This document shows positions 35,109 to 43,240 of a DNA stretch of 64,000 bases, piece by piece. Numbering within the stretch: position 1 is the stretch's first letter; every line of letters begins with the position of its first letter. A program made the translations under genes and the position numbers. This stretch comes from Bremerella sp. P1 (GTDB lineage: Bacteria > Planctomycetota > Planctomycetia > Pirellulales > Pirellulaceae): NCBI RefSeq assembly GCF_028748185.1, contig NZ_CP118164.1, forward strand, positions 1,612,001 to 1,676,000, in the 5' to 3' direction. The notes under the pieces are model-generated. The model saw nothing but the letters and a program-made list of their open reading frames with translations, was not told the origin of the DNA and made no database searches.

Positions 35109-36803
35109 CTATTGGTCCTGATGCCACGGCATGTACTCGCCAAAGGCAGAGTTCAGCGCGAAGCCAACCAGAATCAACAGGCACACACCGCCGATCAATG
35201 CGGCGATGTTGGCCGCGAATTCGGCGCCGGTGTTCTCTTCCAGGGCTTCCTGGTTCCAGTCGAGTTCGGCATCTTGCTCCATCACCTTGTACAGCACACT
35301 GCGGACAAATGCCTGACGATCGCCGGTGTCGCCGGTGGCCGCGAAATAGCACCCGGCAAACAGCAGCGAGTTGCCTGCCGCACGAGGATTCTTATCGGGC
35401 TCGAAGCCAAACGAGTTGGCGATAATGTTCGTCATGCACTCGCTGAACTTGCCACGAATCTTGCAAAGCAGCTCAAACAGCTTCGGATTACCAGGGCGAC
35501 GGAGACCATCCTTTTCGCGGAACAGAAGATAGGTCCAGTCCTCGAACGCACCGGTGGCATGCTGCGAGACCGCTTCAAGCTGTTCGGCGATGGGCGGGTT
35601 CCAGACGTTAAAGCCTTTACCGAAACGCTGCTCCTTGGCACGCTTCTCGCCCACGCGTTTGATGAGTTCCAAAAAGCCTTGGGCGCTTTCCATTTCCGTG
35701 ATCAGTGCCGTCACGGCGCAACGCAGGCGAGTCGTCGAACGGATCACGTCCAGGTCGCTTTGAACGGCCAATTGAATCGGCTCGCTGGAGTCTTCGATCA
35801 TGTCGAACGGGATCGTGACGAGCAATCCATTGATCGGACAGACCGGACGACGGGCCTTGTTAATGAGCTTGCAGACGTACTTCAGGCGTTCCATCTGGTC
35901 GGTCAAGTCCGACTTCGACTGCCGCATGCCGGCCTTCGACATCGAGACCGCCTTGGCCGCGTCATCCGCCCCGAAATTCATCGTTTGTCCGCCGGCCATG
36001 CCTTGGCCGAAGTCCATAGTCGCCCCGACGCCTGCCTGCATGCTGGGTGGTGCTTCCATGAAGCGCTGTTCGTCTTCGTCCTCATCGGCCCCTAAGGTGT
36101 GATCCAGTTGTTCGGCAATCAAGCTTTGCTGACCCGCACCGGCGACAATCGTTTGGCCCCCGGGGATCTGCTGCGGCGATGGCGAAGACAACTGAGAATG
36201 CTTGCTGGCGCTATTCTTATAGCCGTCCGTCAGTGTCGATAGACAGGACGTTCCTGTCAGAAAGATGAAGATCGCGTCGGGATTCGCATACCAGTGCAAA
36301 GCCGCAGGGCCTTGGGCTGGGTCGGAAACATTGAAGCCGAAGCCCGAGGCCCGCATCAGGTTGCTGGCCCGGCGGTCGTCCGGATTTCCCAGCACCAGGA
36401 ACAAAGGCGTGCTGCCCAAAGGAATCCCATGCTTTTCGAGTTCCGTCAGACCTTGCTTCCAGGCCTTATCGATATCGGGAAATTCCGACGAATCTTCTTC
36501 CAGCCAGATCTTTACGACGTAGTACGAGACAATCGGAATGACGATCATCAGCCCGAAAACGGTGAGCCCTGTCTTCCAGTCCAGTAGGTAGTCGGTCCAC
36601 TGGGCCGAGGTGTCCGAGAATTGGAAGGTAATGCAGAACGATACCAACACGAAGAAAAGGAAGACGAACACCAACAGGGCGATTCGCGTGGGAAGCGTAA
36701 TCCTCCCAAGACTACGTATGCCGGGGATGTTCGATGCCAGCGTATTAAACGCGGTGAACGGCAACGTAATGTAGTAAATCAGTTGGTAAACGAATGCCAT
36801 CAT
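35109..36803 (-). CDS. tssM: short T6SS membrane-complex protein TssM (no periplasmic domain)
   Basis: This encodes 564 aa; usual TssM/IcmF is 1100-1300. Helices lie at about 40-61 and 78-98, followed by the cytoplasmic domain in TssM position and a third helix at about 529-554, after which only 10 residues remain. The expected large periplasmic domain is thus absent. The P-loop position reads GNPDDRRAS (about 139-147), lacking GKT, and the DTAGRY-type motif is replaced by FIFLTGTSCLS. A low-complexity insert (about 197-300) carries three Thr-centred repeats: GGQTIVAG, GATMDFG, GGQTMNFG. Later segments (NGLLVTIPFD, FGFEPDKN, LLFAGCYFAATG) fit TssM. The gene lies in order with tssK and tssL. 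Two adjacent ATGs (36803, 36800) are both possible. Confidence 0.85.
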   Translation of the reverse strand: MMAFVYQLIYYITLPFTAFNTLASNIPGIRSLGRITLPTRIALLVFVFLFFVLVSFCITFQFSDTSAQWTDYLLDWKTGLTVFGLMIVIPIVSYYVVKIWLEEDSSEFPDIDKAWKQGLTELEKHGIPLGSTPLFLVLGNPDDRRASNLMRASGFGFNVSDPAQGPAALHWYANPDAIFIFLTGTSCLSTLTDGYKNSASKHSQLSSPSPQQIPGGQTIVAGAGQQSLIAEQLDHTLGADEDEDEQRFMEAPPSMQAGVGATMDFGQGMAGGQTMNFGADDAAKAVSMSKAGMRQSKSDLTDQMERLKYVCKLINKARRPVCPINGLLVTIPFDMIEDSSEPIQLAVQSDLDVIRSTTRLRCAVTALITEMESAQGFLELIKRVGEKRAKEQRFGKGFNVWNPPIAEQLEAVSQHATGAFEDWTYLLFREKDGLRRPGNPKLFELLCKIRGKFSECMTNIIANSFGFEPDKNPRAAGNSLLFAGCYFAATGDTGDRQAFVRSVLYKVMEQDAELDWNQEALEENTGAEFAANIAALIGGVCLLILVGFALNSAFGEYMPWHQDQ

Positions 36804-36842
36804 AGGTCGAACCCTTGGTTCTCGAATCTTCAGTGCGAAGTC

Positions 36843-36913
36843 TTCAGTGTTCCGTTTTCAGCACGAGACAAGAAACATCTCTGATCGCTGAACCCTGAAA
36901 ACTGAACACTGAA
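36843..36913. repeat. inverted-repeat element in the tssL-tssM gap
   Basis: A 19-base arm at 36843-36861 pairs with 36895-36913 with one mismatch; the sequence is TTCAGTGTTC then CGTTTTCAG. Related TTTTCAG/CTGAAAA arms occur in the tssK-tssL gap. Confidence 0.85.
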
Positions 36914-36923
36914 ATCTAAGTTC

Positions 36924-37565
36924 TTACTTCATTCCGAACATCAAAAAGTATCCGACGCAAATCGCGACCATAATGACCGCGAACAGCGACATGTTGATCA
37001 GCTTGTTGTAGCCGGTCAGTGGAGGCGCCCCTTCGCCAGGTTCCGGGCGGTCCATGATGGGGCTACGACCGATCGCCAATTGCAGGGCCGAAGCCGTTTG
37101 CTTCGCCCAGGTATCCAGGTCGGCCGGCAAGCCATAGTGCTGCGTGTACTGCAGCGAGTGCGGGTGTCCATACAGGCCTCGGAAACCGAGCACCACGCAC
37201 ACGTAATAAACTTCCAACGCGTCCTTGTTGGGTAAGCTCTGAGCTTCTTTGGCCGCCACAAAGAAGTGCTCGAACGCTTTACCACTGTGGAAGCATTCAA
37301 ACTCGAGGTCGTTATTCTGCCACCAGTTGGCCCCGTTCCACGGAGCGGTGATCAGCATCTGATCGATCCAGCCCACCAAGGCGTACTTGGCAAGTTCCCA
37401 TTCAGCCGTCTGGCCCAGCAGGTTCTCCGCCGTATCGATTCGCTTCTTCACACGAATCCGCTCCTGGCTTGGATCCAACGAATTCCCATCCCGTTCGATG
37501 CGATCCAACAGATCAAGCATGCACAGGAAAATGGGATCAACCGCTTTGGCAAACTTTGGAGTCAT
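36924..37565 (-). CDS. tssL: T6SS membrane-complex protein TssL (DotU family)
   Basis: This encodes 213 aa. The DotU cytoplasmic domain is recognisable: AKYALVGWIDQMLITAPWNGANWW, HSGKAFEHFFVAAKEA, LEVYYVCVVLGFRGLYG. A single C-terminal helix (INMSLFAVIMVAICVGYFLMF) anchors it in the inner membrane with nothing but a three-residue tail outside. It has no OmpA-like peptidoglycan-binding extension, so any cell-wall attachment must come from another protein. TssL dimerises and links TssM to the baseplate via TssK. It stands between tssK and tssM, each gap holding a palindromic element. Confidence 0.92.
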   Translation of the reverse strand: MTPKFAKAVDPIFLCMLDLLDRIERDGNSLDPSQERIRVKKRIDTAENLLGQTAEWELAKYALVGWIDQMLITAPWNGANWWQNNDLEFECFHSGKAFEHFFVAAKEAQSLPNKDALEVYYVCVVLGFRGLYGHPHSLQYTQHYGLPADLDTWAKQTASALQLAIGRSPIMDRPEPGEGAPPLTGYNKLINMSLFAVIMVAICVGYFLMFGMK

Positions 37566-37570
37566 TGAAT

Positions 37571-37769
37571 TTCAGCGTTCAGTTTTCGGTTTTCAGTTTT
37601 CAGCCAGAGAAGAACGACGTCATGCCCAGTGAACGTATTCCTCTCTTGTTGTTTCTCTCCCTTAAGGAGAGAAAACGGCAGCTCGCAAGGCGAACCTGGG
37701 TGGTCTTCAGTTCACCGTGTTCAACAGCAAGGACTCTTCCTTCTCGCGGAACACTGAAAACTGAAAACT
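37571..37769. repeat. inverted-repeat element in the tssK-tssL gap
   Basis: GTTTTCAGTTTTCAG (37589-37603) pairs perfectly with CTGAAAACTGAAAAC (37754-37768), 150 bp apart. Inside lies a second hairpin (TTCTCTCC 37653-37660 with GGAGAGAA 37666-37673). It almost fills the 207-bp gap. Confidence 0.85.
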
Positions 37770-37772
37770 CAC

Positions 37773-39236
37773 TCACACTCTCTTCTGCTCACCATGTCGA
37801 AGTGCGAACACCGCGACATGCAAGGCAATCAGCTGGTTTCGGATGTTCAACACAAGGCGTTTTTTGCCTTGCAGTTCTTTAACATCGTGAATGTATTCTT
37901 CCTGGAATCGCCAGCCCATAGTTTGGGTTCGCTGGACATCATCCCAGGGCGGGCCTTGGCGTTGGACCTGAAAGTAAACCCAGTTACCACCCTGCGGCAG
38001 CACGCGTGGCGGCTGTGCAACTGGTCGCAGCCGCACGCCAGGCATGTTGTTGCGAAACAACGTCTCGACCTGTTCGCCACTACCAAACACCCAGTGAAAG
38101 CCTTGGGTGACCAATTGATAGGTGTCTTCCTTGGAGACGCTGACCCCTTCAAATCCAATGTACCACTCCCAGCTCGGATCGAACCATTTCGGATCCAACT
38201 GGACGTGCATCGACTGCCCACTGCCCAGGAAGAAGCGATGCTCGTAGGTCGCATCGATTCGGCCTTCGCTAAGCCGACGAATCTCTTTGTAGGCCCACTG
38301 GAAAATCTCGGCCAGGTTCTCGTGGTCGTACTTTGGAATATTATCGATGCGGCGTTCTTTGTCGTCGAAGATCGCCAGCTGACCGATGATGCGGCACAGA
38401 GCGGTATAGACCTTCAGGGGATGAATCCCATCGCTGAACGCCAGGATGCGGAGTTCTCCGTAGGCTTCGTTCAGGGTCCGTAGCCGCATCATCTTTTCCA
38501 GGTCCCCGATTTCGCGCGGGTCCCAGGTAATGTTCTGGTTCAAAATGTCGTTGCGGAATCGTTCGATGCGTTCGCCGATCAGATCGAAGACCCGCCGTAC
38601 GATCCCGGTACCCAGGGGTGTCCAGGCATCAACGGCCAAACAGGGCGGATGATAATTCGGATCGATTCGCGGAGTGCCGTCCGATTCGTTTCGCACAATC
38701 TGGCAGATCGGCAGCAACTCGAAACCGGACAGATCGTCGGTCGACAGCAGGATCCGAATGTTCAGTTCGCGGAACGAAACCTCTTGAGGATTGCCGCCGC
38801 GGTTCTCTTCTTCATCCTCGCGGGAAAACTCGTAGTACCGCGTGTTGGGCGTGTGGGCATCGCGGGCCGTATTCTCGTGCCCCAATTTTACACGCGGGAT
38901 GGCCAGGTAAACGCGAATGGTCTCATTCTCGAGGAAGACCTCTTTCAGGTCTTGCAGGCCCTTGATCCCCTGGCGGAGATCAATCCGGTCCATTTGATCG
39001 TTCCCGCCGATCGAAATGATCGACCCATCGCGCATCCGGGCCTCGCACTGCGAAACCTCGATCTGGAAGTTGGCGATGGCCTGCTCGCTGATTTCGATGT
39101 ACCGAATGCCGTAAGCGTAGGGAAGGAGATCACGGATCGAGTTTTCAAGGAACTCGAACCAATGCCGGTCCTGCGCTTGAAAATGATGGGGGCGAAGAAA
39201 CATCCCTTCCGACCAATGGATGGGTGGGTTCTTCAT
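37773..39236 (-). CDS. tssK: T6SS baseplate-membrane connector TssK
   Basis: This encodes 487 aa. The N-terminus has the family signature NPPIHWSEGMFLRPHHFQAQDRHW, followed by LLPYAYGIRYIEI and, in the C-terminal half, the predicted TssL-binding domain with VFGSGEQVETLFRNNMPGV and YFQV. TssK trimers link the baseplate wedges to TssL/TssM at the inner membrane. This is the first gene of the second T6SS locus. A 389-bp region without a supported gene lies upstream. Confidence 0.95.
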   Translation of the reverse strand: MKNPPIHWSEGMFLRPHHFQAQDRHWFEFLENSIRDLLPYAYGIRYIEISEQAIANFQIEVSQCEARMRDGSIISIGGNDQMDRIDLRQGIKGLQDLKEVFLENETIRVYLAIPRVKLGHENTARDAHTPNTRYYEFSREDEEENRGGNPQEVSFRELNIRILLSTDDLSGFELLPICQIVRNESDGTPRIDPNYHPPCLAVDAWTPLGTGIVRRVFDLIGERIERFRNDILNQNITWDPREIGDLEKMMRLRTLNEAYGELRILAFSDGIHPLKVYTALCRIIGQLAIFDDKERRIDNIPKYDHENLAEIFQWAYKEIRRLSEGRIDATYEHRFFLGSGQSMHVQLDPKWFDPSWEWYIGFEGVSVSKEDTYQLVTQGFHWVFGSGEQVETLFRNNMPGVRLRPVAQPPRVLPQGGNWVYFQVQRQGPPWDDVQRTQTMGWRFQEEYIHDVKELQGKKRLVLNIRNQLIALHVAVFALRHGEQKRV

Positions 39237-39625
39237 GCAAAATTCCTATTCCACTAGCGAGTCAGGTTGCGATAGCGAGAAGCGGCGAACCTGAAATCCA
39301 ACTGAAGAGAATCGGCGTGTCGCCACGCACGCGTTCAGATCACAAAGACAAGCATCGATGCGTCTGAATTTCCCCGAGCTTAGATCCCAAGTGTTCGACG
39401 TTCCCCCGAACTTGAACAGAAGGTGATTGTTGAGAGACCGATAAACCGCCGCGCGCATTGGCAGCTTATCCAGGAGCCTCTCCCTGTTTGCCAAGCCTTA
39501 GAATAACATTCCGGAGAGGAATCTCAAGTAGCAAGTACGCAACTGGTTACGTCCACACCAGGGGGAATGGTTGAACCTGGTAAACCATGCCGATCAGCCA
39601 AATCTCAAGCGAATAACCCAAGCGG
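39237..39625. other. intergenic region upstream of tssK, 389 bp
   Basis: It should hold the promoter of the tssK operon. A GGAATGTTATT sequence (minus strand, about 39500-39513) partly resembles the motif upstream of tssA and the sigma operon. A minus-strand TTG-initiated open frame (39246-39494) ends 9 bp before tssK, but its codon use and composition look random; no TssJ-like lipoprotein is encoded. Confidence 0.5.
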
Positions 39626-40357
39626 TCACTCCAAATTGCTAGCGGCGTGCTGCATGGCCTGATCCCAGCTTTGATAAAGCCCGGCGATCAACTGCTTTAC
39701 TAGTCGGCTTGGCCGCTGAAAGAGCTGCTGATTCACTTCCAATTCGATCCCCGCATATTGCTCAGGCGTAAACTGCTTCCTTAAAGCCGTCGTGTGCCCG
39801 TCGGAAATCCCACGGTATGGGTAGTTCATCCGCACGCGGAATTCGGGGAACGTCTCACGGATCGCCTTCCGCCAGATATCGCAGAATTCTCGCTCTCGGG
39901 CTCGTCCAGGATCGTACAAAAGGCCAATCTCAGCGGTACGTATTTCTCCATGAAGCTCCGGCGTGAAGCTGTGGAACGATAGGTGTCGAACCCGTTGCCG
40001 CCGCTCAGTCTGGCTCGAAATCCAATCGACCACGTCCTGCCGCCAGGGCCGATAGTACGTTTCGAGCAGTTCTCTCCGCTGCGACTTACTGGGTGGGGGA
40101 ACCAGCTTGGAAAAGAGGGCTGGGTTGGTTTCCGATCGATTCAGGTCGACCAGCAGCCGCGATGTTTGGCTAGCAAACAACTGGGAAGGAATCTGCCGAT
40201 GAAAGTAGTTGGCGGTCTGCAACGTTCCAGGGTCCCACCCCCGATGCGTCTGAAGAAGCTCCTGGTGAGCGACAAAACGCGCGGCGTGCTGCTTGGGAAT
40301 CCGATTGCCGCCATGCTCGCATGTGAAGAGAACGATAGGACCGGAGATCGACTTCAT
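39626..40357 (-). CDS. N-formylglutamate amidohydrolase family protein
   Basis: This encodes 243 aa from ATG 40357, which overlaps the previous gene's stop as TGATG and implies translational coupling. Family signatures: VLFTCEHGGNRIP near the N-terminus (metal-binding His/Glu), HRGWDPGT, LLVDLNRSETNP, HLSFHSFTPEL (metal-binding His), DPGRARERE, NYPYRGISDGHTTALRKQF, and AGIELEVNQQLF (catalytic Glu region). The family hydrolyses N-formylglutamate in histidine breakdown, but in this gene order it more likely removes or edits an amide on a peptide or amino-acid product. No hut genes are nearby. Confidence 0.85.
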   Translation of the reverse strand: MKSISGPIVLFTCEHGGNRIPKQHAARFVAHQELLQTHRGWDPGTLQTANYFHRQIPSQLFASQTSRLLVDLNRSETNPALFSKLVPPPSKSQRRELLETYYRPWRQDVVDWISSQTERRQRVRHLSFHSFTPELHGEIRTAEIGLLYDPGRAREREFCDIWRKAIRETFPEFRVRMNYPYRGISDGHTTALRKQFTPEQYAGIELEVNQQLFQRPSRLVKQLIAGLYQSWDQAMQHAASNLE

Positions 40358-41619
40358 CACACGCGTATTTCCCCAGGTCGAAACGAACGACCCTCTTGGA
40401 GGCAATCGCATAGTTCGCGATAGACGATCGGCAACTTCTCTGGCAGCTTATCTTGCAGGGCCGTCACAATGCGCCGGGCAAGTGGCCCCTCACTTAAGAT
40501 CGTATCCAATGCATCGGCCAGCGGCTTCTCTTCCACAGGGAAACGTTCCGCCAACCAGCTCCACAGTTCGCCTGCCGTGCAGATCCCCTGGTTCCAGCCA
40601 AAGAATCGCAGATAGTCTGGGTCGATGATCATCGTTTCCTCGGCGTTGTCGACAACGTTGAGGAAGATATCGCGCAGCCGCAAGGTTTCCGCTTTCTGCT
40701 GATCGACGAGCGAAGTCCACATTTCTTCGGTCAGTGCCTTGGCGACATTGGCAACTAACTGGCAAATGGCCACATCCGCCGCTGGATGCTCTTGAACGTC
40801 CATCACGCGGATCTCGATCGTGTTGCGCATGAAGCGGGCGATTGCGCCTCGACTGTTGACCCACTCGTGCCGCAGAACGCCGGCCAGATCCAACGGCGCC
40901 ATCGTTTGATAGATCGGGTCGAGAATAAACTGACAGTAGTCCTGCTCGGTATAAAAACCTTCTGGAATCACTACCCCGGCCACTTGCGGAATCCGGTCGG
41001 CATTATGCCGATACGTCTCGAGCCGGTGATCAAGGTGGGGCATCAACTGACGCTCGCAGACCGGGCTACTCGCGGTGAGCGCCGGCAGGATCGGCAGCAG
41101 CAAACGAATCGCGGCGTGCAGCCGGCCAAACTCTTCATCTCCATCAAACGGTAGATTGAGATGGCAACTCTGCAGATTCGCCCAGCCATGACCGCTGCAA
41201 TTGAAGATCACGTTGAATGCTTCGTAAACTTCATTGTAGCCATGCGGCCAGAGTTTCATTTCGACATCGGGACGCATCCAGGGATGCATCGCACTGGGCA
41301 TCAAACGTGCTCCGATGCTGCCCAGGCGATGATTGACATCGTTGGCGTGTGCCTGAAACCGCGATGCCAGGCCAGCAAAGGACGCGACCGGACCGTTGGT
41401 CTTCAACTCGACCACGTGCAGGGCCAGTTCATTCGACCAGGCAATGTCTCCCATTTCGATCTCTTCGCTCGGATTACCTTCTTCGTCACGCAGCACGTGA
41501 TCGGCAATTGGAGCGACGTCGAGTGAGTTTTCGTGCACGATCATGTACTCGACTTCGACCCCAAAGGCTTGAAACAGCGGGATCGAGTCTTTCGCAGACC
41601 GGGATGGTTCGGCCAACAT
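40357..41619 (-). CDS. GCS2-type carboxylate-amine ligase
   Basis: This encodes 420 aa from ATG 41619; the frame continues seven codons up to a TTG at 41640 that I consider less likely. Features of the glutamate-cysteine ligase type 2 superfamily: FGVEVEYMIV at the start (metal/nucleotide Glu), WSNELALHVVELKTNGP, HPWMRPDVEMKLWPHGYNEVYEAFNVIFNCSGHGWANLQSCHLNLPFD, and FMRNTIEIRVMDVQEHPAADVAICQLV. Such enzymes use ATP to join a carboxylate to an amine. Together with the RimK-type ligase next to it, it probably makes an amide-linked peptide or tag. Confidence 0.87.
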   Translation of the reverse strand: MLAEPSRSAKDSIPLFQAFGVEVEYMIVHENSLDVAPIADHVLRDEEGNPSEEIEMGDIAWSNELALHVVELKTNGPVASFAGLASRFQAHANDVNHRLGSIGARLMPSAMHPWMRPDVEMKLWPHGYNEVYEAFNVIFNCSGHGWANLQSCHLNLPFDGDEEFGRLHAAIRLLLPILPALTASSPVCERQLMPHLDHRLETYRHNADRIPQVAGVVIPEGFYTEQDYCQFILDPIYQTMAPLDLAGVLRHEWVNSRGAIARFMRNTIEIRVMDVQEHPAADVAICQLVANVAKALTEEMWTSLVDQQKAETLRLRDIFLNVVDNAEETMIIDPDYLRFFGWNQGICTAGELWSWLAERFPVEEKPLADALDTILSEGPLARRIVTALQDKLPEKLPIVYRELCDCLQEGRSFRPGEIRV

Positions 41620-41691
41620 ACGTTGGTTTGCCTTACGCAAGATTGAAAGTGATGGATTGGTTTTTAAAGGTTCGGGAATGCTCGGCGCGAC

Positions 41692-43155
41692 TTACGCGAC
41701 GCCTGCTTTTTGCTGTTCGATTCGCCGCACGAAGATCGACACCATGCGTCGATACAGTTCTTCTTTCAGGACGGCATCTTCGCAGCCGGCATTAATGTTG
41801 GGGTTGTCGTTGACTTCAATGACCGAAAACTTGCCGCCAGACTCTTTGACGTCGACCCCATAGAGGCCATCCCCAATCAAGTTGGCAGCTTTGAGGGCAA
41901 CCTGAACAGCCTTACGCGGAGCCAGTTCAACGGGAAGCGTTTCCAGCTTGCCGTAGCGTCCGCGGTTGGCGTTTTCGTGCTTGATGATCTGCCAGTGCCC
42001 TCGGGCCATATAGTACTTACAGGCATACAGCGGCTGACGATCAAAGATGCCGATCCGCCAGTCGAAGTCGGTCGGCAGGAACTCTTGCGCGATGATCAGC
42101 TCGGAATCGGCAAAGAATTCTTTCAGCTTCTGCTGCAATTCATCGGGCGTTTTCACCTTCACCACCCCCAGCGAAAACGCACTGTCAGGACGCTTGAGCA
42201 CGCACGGAAACCCCAACTCGGTGGCCAGCGTGTCGGCGTTGTCGCGATGAACGACCACGGTCTTGGGGACCGGTATCTTGTGCCGCGTGAGCAGCTCAGC
42301 GAGGTACACCTTGTTGGTGCACAACAAAATGGAAGTCGGGTCGTCGATCACGACCAACCCCTCGGCATGGGCGCGGCGGGCGAAGCGATAGGTGTAATGA
42401 TTGACTGCGGTTGTATCGCGAATGAACAACGCATCGAACTCGGCCAACCGGCCATAATCGTCCCGTGAGATGTATTCGGTCGACACTCCTTGCTGGGCCG
42501 CGGCCTTGGCAAACTTCTGCAGGGCTACTTCGTCCGAAGGGGGCTCGCGGTCTTCGGTGTTTCGCAGAATGGCCATATCGAAGCGAGTCTTCTTGACCTT
42601 CGCCACGCTGCGACGTTTCGAGAAGTGATCGAGGGCCGTTTCTACAATGAACGGCCAGTGGGCCTCCGGCACATCCGCCGCCGAGATACCACCGACACTG
42701 GTCAACTGCCAGCGGTCCTTTTCCTGAAGGAACTTGGCCCGCAGAAGCGGAGCCTGAAATAAGTTGAACAGACGCCAGGCCAGCGTATCGTACCGTTTGG
42801 CCATGTTCTTACCGAAGTAGACGCTCAGCGTAAACCGGTTCGACTTGATAGGTGCCAGCGACTTCTGAATCAGGTCGTCGAGGTCTTCGCTGACCAGACG
42901 AATGATGCTACGGGTCTTCCAGTCCTGCATGGCCGCCACACCAGGAACCGGACGATGACCGCGGGCCTCGGCCAACAGCGAGACATAGTACCCAACGCTT
43001 TGGTAGCGATACGTTTGACAAAGGTTGAAGACCTTCGCGCCGCGCATTTCGCTGTACTGCGGTTGGGTAATGTAGGCCTTGGGATCGACCACCTCGACAC
43101 TGGGGCCGTCGCTCGGCCAGCGGTCGGTTTGGTCGGTCACAATCAGAATTGCCAT
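41692..43155 (-). CDS. RimK-type ATP-grasp peptide ligase
   Basis: This encodes 487 aa. The N-terminal about 200 residues are the extra domain found on RimK-like proteins (AILIVTDQTDRWPSDGPSVEVVDPKAYI). The ATP-grasp domain follows: IPVPKTVVVHRDNADTLATELGFPCVLKRPDSAFSLGVVKV (ATP-binding Lys), IIAQEFLPTDFDWRIGIFDRQPLYACKYYMA, and GLYGVDVKESGGKFSVIEVNDNPNINAG (metal-binding E and N). RimK enzymes add glutamate or other amino acids to peptide ends. It is the second gene of the four-gene cluster. Confidence 0.9.
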   Translation of the reverse strand: MAILIVTDQTDRWPSDGPSVEVVDPKAYITQPQYSEMRGAKVFNLCQTYRYQSVGYYVSLLAEARGHRPVPGVAAMQDWKTRSIIRLVSEDLDDLIQKSLAPIKSNRFTLSVYFGKNMAKRYDTLAWRLFNLFQAPLLRAKFLQEKDRWQLTSVGGISAADVPEAHWPFIVETALDHFSKRRSVAKVKKTRFDMAILRNTEDREPPSDEVALQKFAKAAAQQGVSTEYISRDDYGRLAEFDALFIRDTTAVNHYTYRFARRAHAEGLVVIDDPTSILLCTNKVYLAELLTRHKIPVPKTVVVHRDNADTLATELGFPCVLKRPDSAFSLGVVKVKTPDELQQKLKEFFADSELIIAQEFLPTDFDWRIGIFDRQPLYACKYYMARGHWQIIKHENANRGRYGKLETLPVELAPRKAVQVALKAANLIGDGLYGVDVKESGGKFSVIEVNDNPNINAGCEDAVLKEELYRRMVSIFVRRIEQQKAGVA

Positions 43156-43240
43156 AGGGAAGTTTCTATGCGTCAGATCGAATGGGGCGAACAGCTCATC
43201 GGCTGCGGGAGGTAGCCGTGAGCAAGCAAGGGTTAAGCCA

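Noticed and set aside
39246-39494. 82-codon ORF ending 9 bp before tssK, in the place of a tssJ
   Set aside because: It starts with TTG after a stop, has no signal peptide or lipobox, and its codon use differs from its neighbours.
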